Shown in pieces: positions 24,120 through 32,353 of a stretch of 37,908 bases of DNA. The first letter of the stretch is position 1; each line of letters begins with the position of its first letter. This stretch comes from a virus. Position numbers and translations under genes: made by a program. The stretch lies in the IMG/VR virus record IMGVR_UViG_3300046169_000093, positions 1-37,908 of that record. One strand, written 5' to 3'. Under the pieces are notes generated by a model. It saw only the letters and a program-made list of their open reading frames with translations, was not told where the DNA came from and did no database searches.

Positions 24120-26879
24120 TTATTTTTTATCTTTATTTTTAGTTGAACTTTGGACATCATACTTATTTTTGTTTTCTCTAGCTATATCCAATTTAGTTTG
24201 TGCAATGCTTTTTTGTGCGGCAATTTTTTCTCTTTCAACAGATAATCTATTGTTTTCCATAGTAGATTTACTAATGTTTTCTTCTCTTTTTAAAGATAGT
24301 TGATCTTGATATCTTTGAGACTCTCTTATATCTGCCATAGCATCTTGATAATCAGACTGTTGATTTTGGTTTATATCTACCATTGATCCATAACCAGCAG
24401 ATCTAATTTCAGCCAACAAAACATTATTTTGTCTGTCTTTTTCATTTTCTTGCATTTCAACTTGAAGTTTCATTTGTTCTTCTTGCTGTTTAGCTTCAAT
24501 CTGTGCTTTTTGCATTTCTTGCTGCTGTTGCATTTCCTGCTGTCTTTCTTTTTCAAGTCTAGTTTGAGAATCTTTAAGTATATCTTGTACTTCTGCTATA
24601 GAATCTGCTTTTACAATATTACCCAATTCATAAATACTTGCACCTGTAGTGTTATTTGTAAGAGCCATTTGTTTAAGATTTTCCAATATAGCTCTGTGAT
24701 TTGTTTTAGTTGTAGCAAAAATATTAAAGTCTCTTAGTAACAAATCAGTTCCATTAATCATAAAATTAACTTTTTCTGCCTCAGAAGAAATATAACTTAA
24801 TCTTATACTAGGATTTGTACTATAATAATATTGTGCTAAATCAGTTCTCATTTGATGTACTCTAGGCATCAACTGATCAGAGTGTTGCACAAAATACATT
24901 TCAGTTTGTGCATATGATTGCTGCATTGCTTGAACTACACCTGTTGCTGTTTGTTGAGAAACAGGACCACCCAGTCTTTGTGGATTAACACCTATTGCTT
25001 CAAAACACTGCTGTTTAAAGTAATTAGCTAAATTTACTCTTGACATCAATCTATTAGTTTGCTCCATATTTAGAGTCTGGTAATGATTGAAGTTGGTTGC
25101 ATTTTCTGTATTTGTAATAGATGTATCAAGAGGGAGCATCTGAAAGTCTTTCATTGCTACCCAAGCTTTAGCATAATTGTTTTTTCCCCAGTCTTCTCCC
25201 ATAGAGTGACGAGGTAAAGCATTTTGATCAAACATAATTACAGTTCCTAATTCATCTATAAGAATATCTGCAATTTGGTTATTTACCATGTTATAACCGA
25301 CTTGATATGCTTTCATTAAATCTACAAGTGAAGTAGATCTAGTATTTCTATCAGAAAAAACTCTACCTTCTACAGGAAGTTTACAACCATAAAGTGTATT
25401 ATTTCCTTTAAATTGAAATGGTATTCTTCCTGCTTTTGTTCTGTTAATACCAATATAAATAGGATTTACATTATCAGACATAGTAGATCTCCACATTGCT
25501 GGTAAATTTGGTCCTATCTTAACTCCTCCCCATACTTCATTAATCCAAATCCAATCTATGTGCTCACCTTGTAATAATGTTTCTTTAGTTTTATTTTTAA
25601 AAATAGAAGTATCATATACAGCCTTTTCTGTAATCTTATATGTTTCATCTATTATTTCTTGAACAACAGCACCATCATATTCTATTTTAGTTAAATGACC
25701 TATTCTTCTTTGTGTTTTCCAATATATTGTAGAAACTCTCATTAAACTACCTTCATCTAAAGGTTTCATGTCTTCTGAATTTTCTAAAATTTGTGAAACA
25801 ATATCACCACCAACTGCTGGATTATCCCAATAATTACTAGTGTATTGTCTATAAGGTAATCCAGGCATGTTTGTATTCCACTCATGTGATCTTGTTGCAT
25901 CATAGTAAGAACCGTCATTTTGATAACCATTAACTTGATATTGTGCAGATCTTGCCGGATAAATTTTATCTAATGATTTGAGTTGTTTCTCATCCATTAA
26001 ATAACCATATTTATCTATTACATCAGCAACAGTCATGAGGTCAATCTTACCAACATAATTAGAATCAGATATATATCTTTGATCCGGGGACTTTTGATAA
26101 AATGTTAAAACAGGATTCCATAACTCTACGTCATAATCATCTTCTAACATTCTAAAATGCCAAAACTCTCTATCTGAAATAAGCATATCTCTAAATGCTC
26201 TTTCTTCTAACTCTTGCATATGAAATCTTTCTTCATCTACAGCAAGCTGATGAGATGCCCATTCTTCAACCATGCTTCTATAGTTTTTACTAAAGAAGTC
26301 TTCTATTTCAGGAAGTGTTTTTAAATTTTCAGGATTAAGTTGTTGTTTAGCTTCCTCAGATCCTGGGTCTAATCCCATATCTATCATTTTCATTACAAGA
26401 TTTCTTTCTGCATCAGCAATCAAAGACTCTTCAATTTGCATCCTTTTTTCTTCTAACATTTCATTGTAAGAAGTATCATCTACAGCTCTAAATTGTACTT
26501 TAGAATATCTCTTTGCGAATTCACCTGTAAGAACATTTACAACATTAGGAATGATTGGATAAAATTTAAGTTCTAATGCAGAATTGTTTTCTTCTGTCAA
26601 AACATCCATCAACTCCTTGTAATCATTATCTGGTTCAACTACATAATCAGATTTATCAATAATACCTTTTGCTAGCTTGTAGTTTTTTAATAATCTTCTA
26701 GCATTTGTACGCAGAAATTCAATACCTTGTAACTCCAGCCAATCTAAATTCCAGGCTGCCCAATCATCTGTTTTTTTGGAGTAAGGTAAAAACTGAGTTG
26801 GTTGAGTTAAGCTTGAAAAAGTAGGTCCTCCTTCAGCTTTTGCACCATTCTTTAATTGCATTGCATTTAATACTCTCAT
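24120..26879 (-). CDS. Portal protein (919 aa)
   Basis: A 919-residue protein directly after the terminase. Portals form a dodecameric ring at one capsid vertex through which DNA is pumped. Features that fit are the opening 'WNLDWLELQGIEFLRTNARR', a long alpha/beta middle, and 'QQCFEAIGVNPQRLGGPVSQQTATGVVQ' near residue 630, which matches the portal clip/stem segment as I know it from crAss-like phages (N-P-x-R-x-G ... Q-T-A-T-G-V). The last 150 residues are a Gln/Glu/Lys-rich coiled coil ('KERQQEMQQQQEMQKAQIEAK') ending in a basic tail. Long C-terminal helices form the portal barrel in several podoviruses. The length is at the upper end of the family. Confidence 0.88.
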   Translation of the reverse strand: MRVLNAMQLKNGAKAEGGPTFSSLTQPTQFLPYSKKTDDWAAWNLDWLELQGIEFLRTNARRLLKNYKLAKGIIDKSDYVVEPDNDYKELMDVLTEENNSALELKFYPIIPNVVNVLTGEFAKRYSKVQFRAVDDTSYNEMLEEKRMQIEESLIADAERNLVMKMIDMGLDPGSEEAKQQLNPENLKTLPEIEDFFSKNYRSMVEEWASHQLAVDEERFHMQELEERAFRDMLISDREFWHFRMLEDDYDVELWNPVLTFYQKSPDQRYISDSNYVGKIDLMTVADVIDKYGYLMDEKQLKSLDKIYPARSAQYQVNGYQNDGSYYDATRSHEWNTNMPGLPYRQYTSNYWDNPAVGGDIVSQILENSEDMKPLDEGSLMRVSTIYWKTQRRIGHLTKIEYDGAVVQEIIDETYKITEKAVYDTSIFKNKTKETLLQGEHIDWIWINEVWGGVKIGPNLPAMWRSTMSDNVNPIYIGINRTKAGRIPFQFKGNNTLYGCKLPVEGRVFSDRNTRSTSLVDLMKAYQVGYNMVNNQIADILIDELGTVIMFDQNALPRHSMGEDWGKNNYAKAWVAMKDFQMLPLDTSITNTENATNFNHYQTLNMEQTNRLMSRVNLANYFKQQCFEAIGVNPQRLGGPVSQQTATGVVQAMQQSYAQTEMYFVQHSDQLMPRVHQMRTDLAQYYYSTNPSIRLSYISSEAEKVNFMINGTDLLLRDFNIFATTKTNHRAILENLKQMALTNNTTGASIYELGNIVKADSIAEVQDILKDSQTRLEKERQQEMQQQQEMQKAQIEAKQQEEQMKLQVEMQENEKDRQNNVLLAEIRSAGYGSMVDINQNQQSDYQDAMADIRESQRYQDQLSLKREENISKSTMENNRLSVEREKIAAQKSIAQTKLDIARENKNKYDVQSSTKNKDKK

Positions 26880-26894
26880 GTAAACAAATTTTGG

Positions 26895-29087
26895 CTATTT
26901 AATATTTTTAAAACCAGATCTTCTAATTTTTGGTCCCATACCAGATCTATTACGTCCTAAATTTTTAAACGCACTGGTATACTTTAATTTACTTATTTTT
27001 TCTGAATTTACCAAAGAATCACTATCTGATTCACGTCTTTTAGCATAACCTCTATTAGATTGTTGTATTTTAACAAATGCAACTAATGCACCAAATGCCA
27101 CAAGTCTATCTACGTTAAGACCGGGATAATATGCAAGCATTTCTTTAATTAACATTTTATCTGGTATTCTTTCAACACCAAGAGTTTGTTTCATTACTGA
27201 TCCTTCATCATCTAAATCCTCATCAATCACCTCTCTAATGTATTCAATTGCATATGAAATTAAATGGCTTTTAAATAGAGTTCCTGTGTTCTTCCAACCA
27301 TACTCTTGATATACAGTTCTATTTGATCCGAGATCTTTTAAAAATAATATTTGTTGTTTAGGAACTAAATACTTTTGTTTTTTTCTTGCAATCATGTGTT
27401 GAATAAATAAAGATATGTTATTTTCAACAATTGTCCATGCATTATACCATTCAATAATTAATTCCAGTCTTTCGTGAGTTTTATTAATATCATCAAATCT
27501 ACCACACCAAGCAGCAACTATTTTATCTTTTTCTATAAATTGTTCAACTCCACCACCCTGCGTTTCTCTTGTTACTTCCACTGCATTTTTATATACAAAT
27601 ATGCTACACAATGAATCAGAAGTTGTTGTTTTACCTTCTGATACAGGGTCAATTGATGCATAGTAAGATCCAAAATCAGGACGCTTTGAAGCAGGTCTTT
27701 CCCAAACAACAACTGAACCTGTTTTATCATTAGCTTTTTTGTCAACTGGAAATTGTGAAATTGGTAATTTATTAGTTCTTTTAGCAATAATTCCCTCTTG
27801 TTCTCTTTCAAGTTCAATTAACTCATATGGATATTCTTTTTCTTCAATCTTTTTAAGTTGTTTAGAAAGTATACCCTGTGGAAATATAGAAGCTTTTCTG
27901 TATGCAAATGCCTCAGCAATATTTTTTGGTTTTTGTGATATTCTTAACTGATATTGTTCAGGTGATAAATCATTCTTCCACCTTTCTCTTTCAGCATTTA
28001 TTGCTTCAATTGCTTCTTCTACTTGAGAATTACCGTATTTGTCAATATAAGGTGGCATAGACCACTGTTCTGGTATAAATAGTCCTGCCATACCAATTGT
28101 TCCATCAGCATCCATTAGATTAGTTTCCACAGCGTAAATATCATTAGCGCTAGGATTCATAATCATATCCTTCAAAGGATTACATTGTTCAAGATCACCA
28201 ACAGATCCTGCAGCTATAAACATTCCAGTAGTAACCATACCAGATGACATTGCTGGACGCAAATACTCATAAGTCTCCATCATTTTTGGTGCAATACCTG
28301 CTTCTTCATGGAAAAAATAAGTACAAGGACCACCTACACCTGTTGTTGCGTTTTTTTCAAAAGATGCACCTTGTATCTTTGATTTCAAACCCCTTGATGT
28401 TTTTCTATTGCCAACTTTTACTTCAATTTGTTGTTGCCATAATAAAACCTTTTCAGGATTACTGGGTCTGTACCAAGCTGTATGCTCATTTAAAAATGTT
28501 TTGTATTCTTCTAAAAATTTCCAAGATCCCTTGTCATTAATGTAGTCTTTTAATGATGCACCAATCTTACATATGGAACCTTCTTCAAACCAATACTGAT
28601 TTATGATTTTTGCCATATGAAAATAAGATGATGCAATTTGTCGTTTCTTTAGTATAGCTGAATGTTGATTGCTCAACTCTGCAAGAAGTTCATATAAAGC
28701 CATATGATATTGTGCATCACGTACTTTTGCAAATCCATATTTTTTTTCTTCTTTATCAAAAATAGGAAGAAAATTTAACCACATATAATAGTCTCTGGTT
28801 AAATACCACTCTTTACCTTTACTTTTATATATTACACCGTTTTTACATTTATTTTTTTGATCATTCCAATAAGCTATATAATCTTTTGATCTAAACGGTG
28901 AGTTGCAATAATAACCTTCTTTATTAAACTTTGATGCTTGATCATTAAATCCCCAAGACATATGATCAAAACCATATTCACCAGGCTCACTAAAAATACT
29001 CTCAAGATATTCTCTAAATTCTAGATCAGTATCAAATGTAGTTTCTGTCCATTTATTATTTTCATATGTAGGTATAACTCTACTCAT
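26895..29087 (-). CDS. Terminase large subunit (TerL, 730 aa)
   Basis: This is the DNA-packaging ATPase and nuclease that docks on the portal. The ATPase P-loop region is reduced to 'KKRQIASSYF' (147-156), without the usual GK[S/T]. The acidic Walker B-like segment is 'YFFHEEAG' (257-264), and 'FIAAGSVGD' (290-298) fits the coupling motif. The nuclease domain shows the metal-binding acidic residues D480 ('YASIDPVSEG'), E555 ('WTIVENN') and D660 ('VDRLVAFGALVAF'). The gene overlaps the co-chaperonin gene upstream by eight bases. It ends with TAG. Length, motifs and its place before the portal make the call firm. No small terminase subunit was identified with certainty. Confidence 0.92.
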   Translation of the reverse strand: MSRVIPTYENNKWTETTFDTDLEFREYLESIFSEPGEYGFDHMSWGFNDQASKFNKEGYYCNSPFRSKDYIAYWNDQKNKCKNGVIYKSKGKEWYLTRDYYMWLNFLPIFDKEEKKYGFAKVRDAQYHMALYELLAELSNQHSAILKKRQIASSYFHMAKIINQYWFEEGSICKIGASLKDYINDKGSWKFLEEYKTFLNEHTAWYRPSNPEKVLLWQQQIEVKVGNRKTSRGLKSKIQGASFEKNATTGVGGPCTYFFHEEAGIAPKMMETYEYLRPAMSSGMVTTGMFIAAGSVGDLEQCNPLKDMIMNPSANDIYAVETNLMDADGTIGMAGLFIPEQWSMPPYIDKYGNSQVEEAIEAINAERERWKNDLSPEQYQLRISQKPKNIAEAFAYRKASIFPQGILSKQLKKIEEKEYPYELIELEREQEGIIAKRTNKLPISQFPVDKKANDKTGSVVVWERPASKRPDFGSYYASIDPVSEGKTTTSDSLCSIFVYKNAVEVTRETQGGGVEQFIEKDKIVAAWCGRFDDINKTHERLELIIEWYNAWTIVENNISLFIQHMIARKKQKYLVPKQQILFLKDLGSNRTVYQEYGWKNTGTLFKSHLISYAIEYIREVIDEDLDDEGSVMKQTLGVERIPDKMLIKEMLAYYPGLNVDRLVAFGALVAFVKIQQSNRGYAKRRESDSDSLVNSEKISKLKYTSAFKNLGRNRSGMGPKIRRSGFKNIK

Positions 29088-29355
29088 ATCTCAAAATTGC
29101 AAACACATCTCCTGCTTGAAGTAATAAGTGTTCTTCACCTTCATGTTGCATTGGTGTAGGCATTGCATGTTCAGCATATTGTACAACATCACCTATGTTT
29201 ATTTCTTTAACTTCTGCACCAACCCCAACAACAGCTCCTTTAAACTCTTTCTTTTGTGCAATTTCTGGGATAATAATACCACTTGCTGTTTTGGTTTCAG
29301 CTTTATGTCTTTTAATTAATAATCTTTTACCTACTGGTATGATAATTTGTTTCAT
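29080..29355 (-). CDS. GroES-like co-chaperonin (91 aa)
   Basis: The 91-residue protein has the GroES layout: an N-terminal strand with 'PVGKRLLIKR', a mobile loop with 'ETKTASGIIIPE' (20-31) holding the hydrophobic tripeptide that contacts GroEL, then 'FKGAVVGVGAEV ... INIGDVVQYAEH' and the closing strand 'LLQAGDVFAILRYE'. GroES-family proteins cap GroEL and are often needed to fold phage capsid proteins (T4 gp31 is the known case). Here the gene directly precedes and overlaps terminase, so it would be made with the head genes. Its start lies inside the end of the zinc-finger gene, in another frame. Confidence 0.9.
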   Translation of the reverse strand: MKQIIIPVGKRLLIKRHKAETKTASGIIIPEIAQKKEFKGAVVGVGAEVKEINIGDVVQYAEHAMPTPMQHEGEEHLLLQAGDVFAILRYE

Positions 29356-29500
29356 AATTTAATGTTGTTTTTTTTATGTATTCATTTTTATTTTCTGATT
29401 CCCACCACTCATCTAAATGTTTATCAAAGTGCCATCTGTAATCATAACCATTACAAAATGTTTCTTTACATCTACTACACTGGATAATTGGCTTACACAT
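29327..29500 (-). CDS. Small C2H2 zinc-finger protein (57 aa)
   Basis: A 57-residue frame. It has C8-x2-C11, then F15, Y21, H24-x3-H28: the spacing C-x2-C-x12-H-x3-H with the aromatic residue at +4 after the second Cys, as in classical C2H2 fingers. An acidic/aromatic patch (DEWWESENKNE) follows. The ATG overlaps the stop of the upstream 172-residue gene as TAATG. Its last 29 bases overlap the co-chaperonin gene in another frame, so translation is likely coupled. Such fingers are rare in bacteria and their phages. DNA or protein binding is possible. The open frame and motif are clear; the function is not. Confidence 0.75.
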   Translation of the reverse strand: MCKPIIQCSRCKETFCNGYDYRWHFDKHLDEWWESENKNEYIKKTTLNYETNYHTSR

Positions 29501-30018
29501 TACATTTGATCATATGCAAGACCTGCACCTCCACGCACAGAACTTTCTTGTTCTTGCTTCATATCACTAAATGCACCCTTATATGATTGTCTAATTGATT
29601 CAAATTTAGCAGCAGCATTAACCATAGAATTTATATTACCATCTCTTCCATGTTCAATTGCTGTAACTTCCATATATTTTGCTAATCTATCCAACATAGA
29701 TTTTATACCCACATATGCTCTATAAGTTGGTGTTTCATAAAGCTTTTTACACATGTCTAATGCATATCTAATTGTACCGTCCTCAACAGATTCTTCTAAA
29801 CCTATTTCTTCAATTATAATATCTTCTTTTTCATTTTCTGGTAAATTAAAAAAAGGATTTAAATCAGGATTTGGACAACTCATATAAAAAATATATTTGT
29901 ATACATCTAAGTGTGTATCCGGATATTCATCCATTACCTTTTTTAAAAAGGGTAAAGCATAACAATGCTCTGTTAAAATTAAACTGTTGTTTTGTATATC
30001 AAATAATTTTACTATCAT
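29500..30018 (-). CDS. Conserved pre-terminase protein, function unknown (172 aa)
   Basis: A 172-residue mostly helical acidic protein: 'SCPNPDLNPFFNLPENEKEDIIIEE' in the middle and 'YVGIKSMLDRLAKYMEVTAIEHG' toward the end. Similar short proteins occur just upstream of terminase in crAss-like phages, as I recall. Its position makes a small terminase subunit conceivable, but I see no DNA-binding motif and would not assign it. It overlaps the upstream gene by ATGA and the downstream zinc-finger gene by TAATG. Translation of this group is therefore probably coupled. Confidence 0.6.
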   Translation of the reverse strand: MIVKLFDIQNNSLILTEHCYALPFLKKVMDEYPDTHLDVYKYIFYMSCPNPDLNPFFNLPENEKEDIIIEEIGLEESVEDGTIRYALDMCKKLYETPTYRAYVGIKSMLDRLAKYMEVTAIEHGRDGNINSMVNAAAKFESIRQSYKGAFSDMKQEQESSVRGGAGLAYDQM

Positions 30019-30278
30019 AATGCATTAGGATTAAAATGATTTTCCATTTCTTTTTTAAAATCTTTATAACTTATTTCTAAGTATAATGGAATTTGTTGAC
30101 CATGTACAACTACTTCTACGTGGCTATCCATAAACTTTTCTGTTCCCGAATGATAGTATTCTCTAAAAAATATTACTTTGCCTAAATCAATCATAACTTT
30201 TGTTTTTTCAAACCTAAAGTCTGTTGGTACTTTAGAATGTTTAGATTGAACCGCTACTGTTGTTATAAACTCTTTCAT
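30015..30278 (-). CDS. Small unknown protein (87 aa)
   Basis: An 87-residue protein predicted to be mainly beta ('TKVMIDLGKVIFFREYYH', 'DSHVEVVVHGQQIPLYLEISY') with a helical end. I recognise no family. It starts at 30276-30278 with AACCAATAATT just before the ATG, although those bases also encode the end of the nuclease gene. Its stop overlaps the next start as ATGA. The dense overlaps suggest one transcript from the DNA-binding genes through to terminase. Confidence 0.55.
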   Translation of the reverse strand: MKEFITTVAVQSKHSKVPTDFRFEKTKVMIDLGKVIFFREYYHSGTEKFMDSHVEVVVHGQQIPLYLEISYKDFKKEMENHFNPNAL

Positions 30279-30280
30279 AA

Positions 30281-31096
30281 TTATTGGTTATCTTTTAACC
30301 ACATCATAATAGATATTACTTCATCTTTTAAATATGGTAATTCATAAATTTTAACTTCTTTAATTACAGGTTCTCCATTTATGTGTTCATTGATTGGATA
30401 ACCATTCTTATCTTCTCCAACTTGTTTAAATTTAACATGTTGAATTACAAGCTTACCTATTTTAAGTTTTGGATTGTGCTTTTTAATAATATACGCATAA
30501 ATACTCAGTTGTAAGTTATAATGATTAAGATTACAATCATCAAGGTGACTAATTGGTTTATACATTTTTTTAGTTATACCTTCCCAATTTGTAAACCCTT
30601 TTTCTTTTATTTCTTTATTAGTTTTATAATCTGTTATATTTATATATCCATTTACAATCTCAACTAAATCTGCTTGTCCGCAAACACCAAGAGATTTTAA
30701 ATAAACTAAATGTTCTGGATATATACCTTCTTCTAGTTTTTGAACTGGTGCAACTTTTACACCTGTTTCATCATCATTCAATGGTCTTACAACAGGCAAC
30801 TCAACACCATATCTTGACAATGTATTTAAATCACATATATCAGCTTCACGTTGATCATGATAAAAATTACCAAGTTTTATAGCTCTTTCTGTTTCACTAT
30901 CCCATGCAGCAAGTATCTCTTTTGGTGTCATGCCATACCATTTAGATCTTTTATTTTTAGATGATTTTTTGGCTTGTCCTTCTCTATCAAACTTTGGTTT
31001 AAATTTACCAACTAAAGATGTAACGCTTGTCCAATTAATTTCATCCTGATCAATGCTTTCATAAACATGTCCTTCTTCTTTAAATATAATTGCCAT
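30281..31096 (-). CDS. PD-(D/E)XK nuclease, RecB/Cas4-like (271 aa)
   Basis: Numbering from the ATG at 31096, the protein shows the RecB-type nuclease core: 'GNFYHDQREAD' (76-86, the G-x-x-x-H and E residues), 'CGQADLVEI' (139-147, D143), 'ITDYKTNK' (154-161, D156 and K158) and 'YNLQLSIYAYI' (193-203, Q196). These residues coordinate the metal and cut DNA, usually processively from ends. A frame open to 31147 exists, but the ATG at 31096 overlaps the stop of the previous gene as TAATG and matches the start of the conserved part, so I prefer it. Such a nuclease is often found in the head-packaging block of crAss-like phages. Confidence 0.85.
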   Translation of the reverse strand: MAIIFKEEGHVYESIDQDEINWTSVTSLVGKFKPKFDREGQAKKSSKNKRSKWYGMTPKEILAAWDSETERAIKLGNFYHDQREADICDLNTLSRYGVELPVVRPLNDDETGVKVAPVQKLEEGIYPEHLVYLKSLGVCGQADLVEIVNGYINITDYKTNKEIKEKGFTNWEGITKKMYKPISHLDDCNLNHYNLQLSIYAYIIKKHNPKLKIGKLVIQHVKFKQVGEDKNGYPINEHINGEPVIKEVKIYELPYLKDEVISIMMWLKDNQ

Positions 31097-31332
31097 TATT
31101 CTTCTGTTTTGGTTTTTTCTAAATTTTCTGAAGTAGTTGTATACCAAGTTTGTCCCGGTCTGTAAGGATCATATGTCCAGTCTGGTGTTGGATTTATTTC
31201 TCTATAAGGTACAGGTATAAAATTAGTACCTCCTTTTTGATTAATCGCATCTAAGAGCAAATCTGTTTCCTCTTTAGTTATATGATCCTCTTTAAATAAT
31301 TCTAAAACTAAATCTCTTGCTGTTTTATCCAT
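31096..31332 (-). CDS. Small unknown acidic protein (78 aa)
   Basis: A 78-residue protein with a helical first half (ARDLVLELFKEDHITKEETDLLLDA) and a Pro/Tyr/Trp-rich second half (PDWTYDPYRPGQTWYTTTS). No recognisable family. It lies two bases from the Cys-rich gene upstream and overlaps the nuclease start by TAATG. Its position suggests a role with the zinc protein and nuclease, but nothing in the sequence proves it. Confidence 0.55.
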   Translation of the reverse strand: MDKTARDLVLELFKEDHITKEETDLLLDAINQKGGTNFIPVPYREINPTPDWTYDPYRPGQTWYTTTSENLEKTKTEE

Positions 31333-31334
31333 AA

Positions 31335-31655
31335 CTATAAATTTATTTGTTTATTTATTACATTTTCCTGCTCTTCTGTTACTAGAGCATCCCAATATCC
31401 TTTTGGGCATTCAGATGATAATGATCTGACTTTAAATGCAAGACTGCAACCACAATCAGAACAGCACGGTTGAGATCCCGGTGCTACACAATCATCACCT
31501 TTTGCATCAAACAATGAACATCTGACACATATTTGAAATCTATCAGTAGCAACCGCTTCTATATGTTCTTTTTTAAAAATATTGTTTTTAATACCCTCAG
31601 CTATTTTATCAATATTTTTAAATGCGTCAACATACTTTTTCCACTTATTTGCCAT
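31335..31655 (-). CDS. Cys-rich zinc-ribbon-type protein (106 aa)
   Basis: Residues about 40-85 carry the pattern 'FQICVRCSLFD ... DDC ... PCCSDCGC ... SECPKGYW', giving at least nine cysteines arranged as CxxC, CCxxCxC and a final Cys. I recognise this as a recurring small protein of Bacteroidota phages; it probably binds one or two zinc ions. The N-terminus is helical and basic (NKWKKYVDAFKNIDKI). It overlaps the IHF/HU-like gene by 11 bases. A DNA- or RNA-binding role fits its neighbours but is inferred. Confidence 0.7.
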   Translation of the reverse strand: MANKWKKYVDAFKNIDKIAEGIKNNIFKKEHIEAVATDRFQICVRCSLFDAKGDDCVAPGSQPCCSDCGCSLAFKVRSLSSECPKGYWDALVTEEQENVINKQINL

Positions 31656-32001
31656 TTCTAAATTCTTTTTTATTTATTAAATCTTCTTTTATCTGCTCTA
31701 ATGCCTTTTCCATTTGTAATATGTCTTTTGTTACATTCTCACTTTTAGCATATCCGTTATATGTTCTTTTAGCAATATTACCAAGTAAACTCTTATTCTT
31801 TAAAATTGCTTTTTCTAGTTTATTTTTTCTTATTTCAAAAGTACCTAAACCTTCCACATATATCCTTGGAAAAGATAAATTAGAAAGTTTTTTTCTTAGC
31901 TTACCATAATAAAATGTTATAAAGTCATCAACCACTTGAGGATGCACCCCAACTTGTTCTGCTATTTCTTTACTAAACTCCTTGTGTGATCTCGGATGCA
32001 T
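31645..32001 (-). CDS. IHF/HU-like DNA-bending protein (118 aa)
   Basis: The first 58 residues match the start of the HU/IHF fold: two helices ('SKEIAEQVGVHPQVVDDFITFYYGKLRKKL') then strands with 'FPRIYVEGLGTFEIR', where G-x-G-T-F-x-x-R is the family's central turn. The usual C-terminal strand arms are replaced by a helical, basic extension with 'KRTYNGYAKSE'. IHF-like subunits are conserved in crAss-like genomes near the head genes and may bend DNA for packaging, replication or transcription. It overlaps the winged-helix-like gene upstream by 29 bases. Confidence 0.8.
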   Translation of the reverse strand: MHPRSHKEFSKEIAEQVGVHPQVVDDFITFYYGKLRKKLSNLSFPRIYVEGLGTFEIRKNKLEKAILKNKSLLGNIAKRTYNGYAKSENVTKDILQMEKALEQIKEDLINKKEFRNGK

Positions 32002-32353
32002 TACCTAAAACTTTATAATCTAATAATACTAAACCTTCTTTTTGAACATTTATATTTGGATTAATAGATATTGTTTTTTTATTAGTTCCTTTTTTACTAA
32101 GAAGTCCTTTTTTTTCTGCTTTTGTAATTGCATTTCTAGCAGATTGAGGACTTTTAAAAACATCTTGTTTTACCAAATCAATACAAAACTTTGTTAATTC
32201 AACATTATCATTCTTAGCTAATTCACATAAAAACTTTAAATGAGAGTTACTTAACAAAATATTATTAAAAAAACAATATGTAAGAATCTGATACTTTATT
32301 GAAGTATCTATATCTACTTTTAACTTTAAATTTACTTTTTTTACTAGTGCCAT
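31973..32353 (-). CDS. Winged-helix-type DNA-binding protein (126 aa)
   Basis: A basic 126-residue protein. Residues about 60-100 look like a winged helix-turn-helix: 'VFKSPQSARNAITKAEKKGLLSKKG' carries the recognition-helix pattern and the turn, followed by strand 'KKTISINP'. The opening 'MALVKKVNLKLKVDIDTSIKYQILTYCFF' is also seen, as I recall, next to IHF genes in related phages. It could act as a late-gene regulator or replication protein. It overlaps the endolysin stop by one base and the IHF-like gene by 29 bases. The palindrome at 18366 is a possible target, but no link can be shown. Confidence 0.65.
   Translation of the reverse strand: MALVKKVNLKLKVDIDTSIKYQILTYCFFNNILLSNSHLKFLCELAKNDNVELTKFCIDLVKQDVFKSPQSARNAITKAEKKGLLSKKGTNKKTISINPNINVQKEGLVLLDYKVLGNASEITQGV

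Noticed and set aside
24429-24737. Phe/Leu-rich plus-strand frame that looks like a membrane protein
   Set aside because: It is the reverse reading of the portal's Gln/Glu/Lys-rich coiled coil.
29500-30018. Small terminase subunit
   Set aside because: Position fits, but there is no DNA-binding helix-turn-helix or other family mark.
31097-31147. Longer start for the PD-(D/E)XK nuclease (17 extra residues from 31147)
   Set aside because: The extra residues lie inside the previous gene, and the ATG at 31096 is coupled by TAATG and begins the conserved part.
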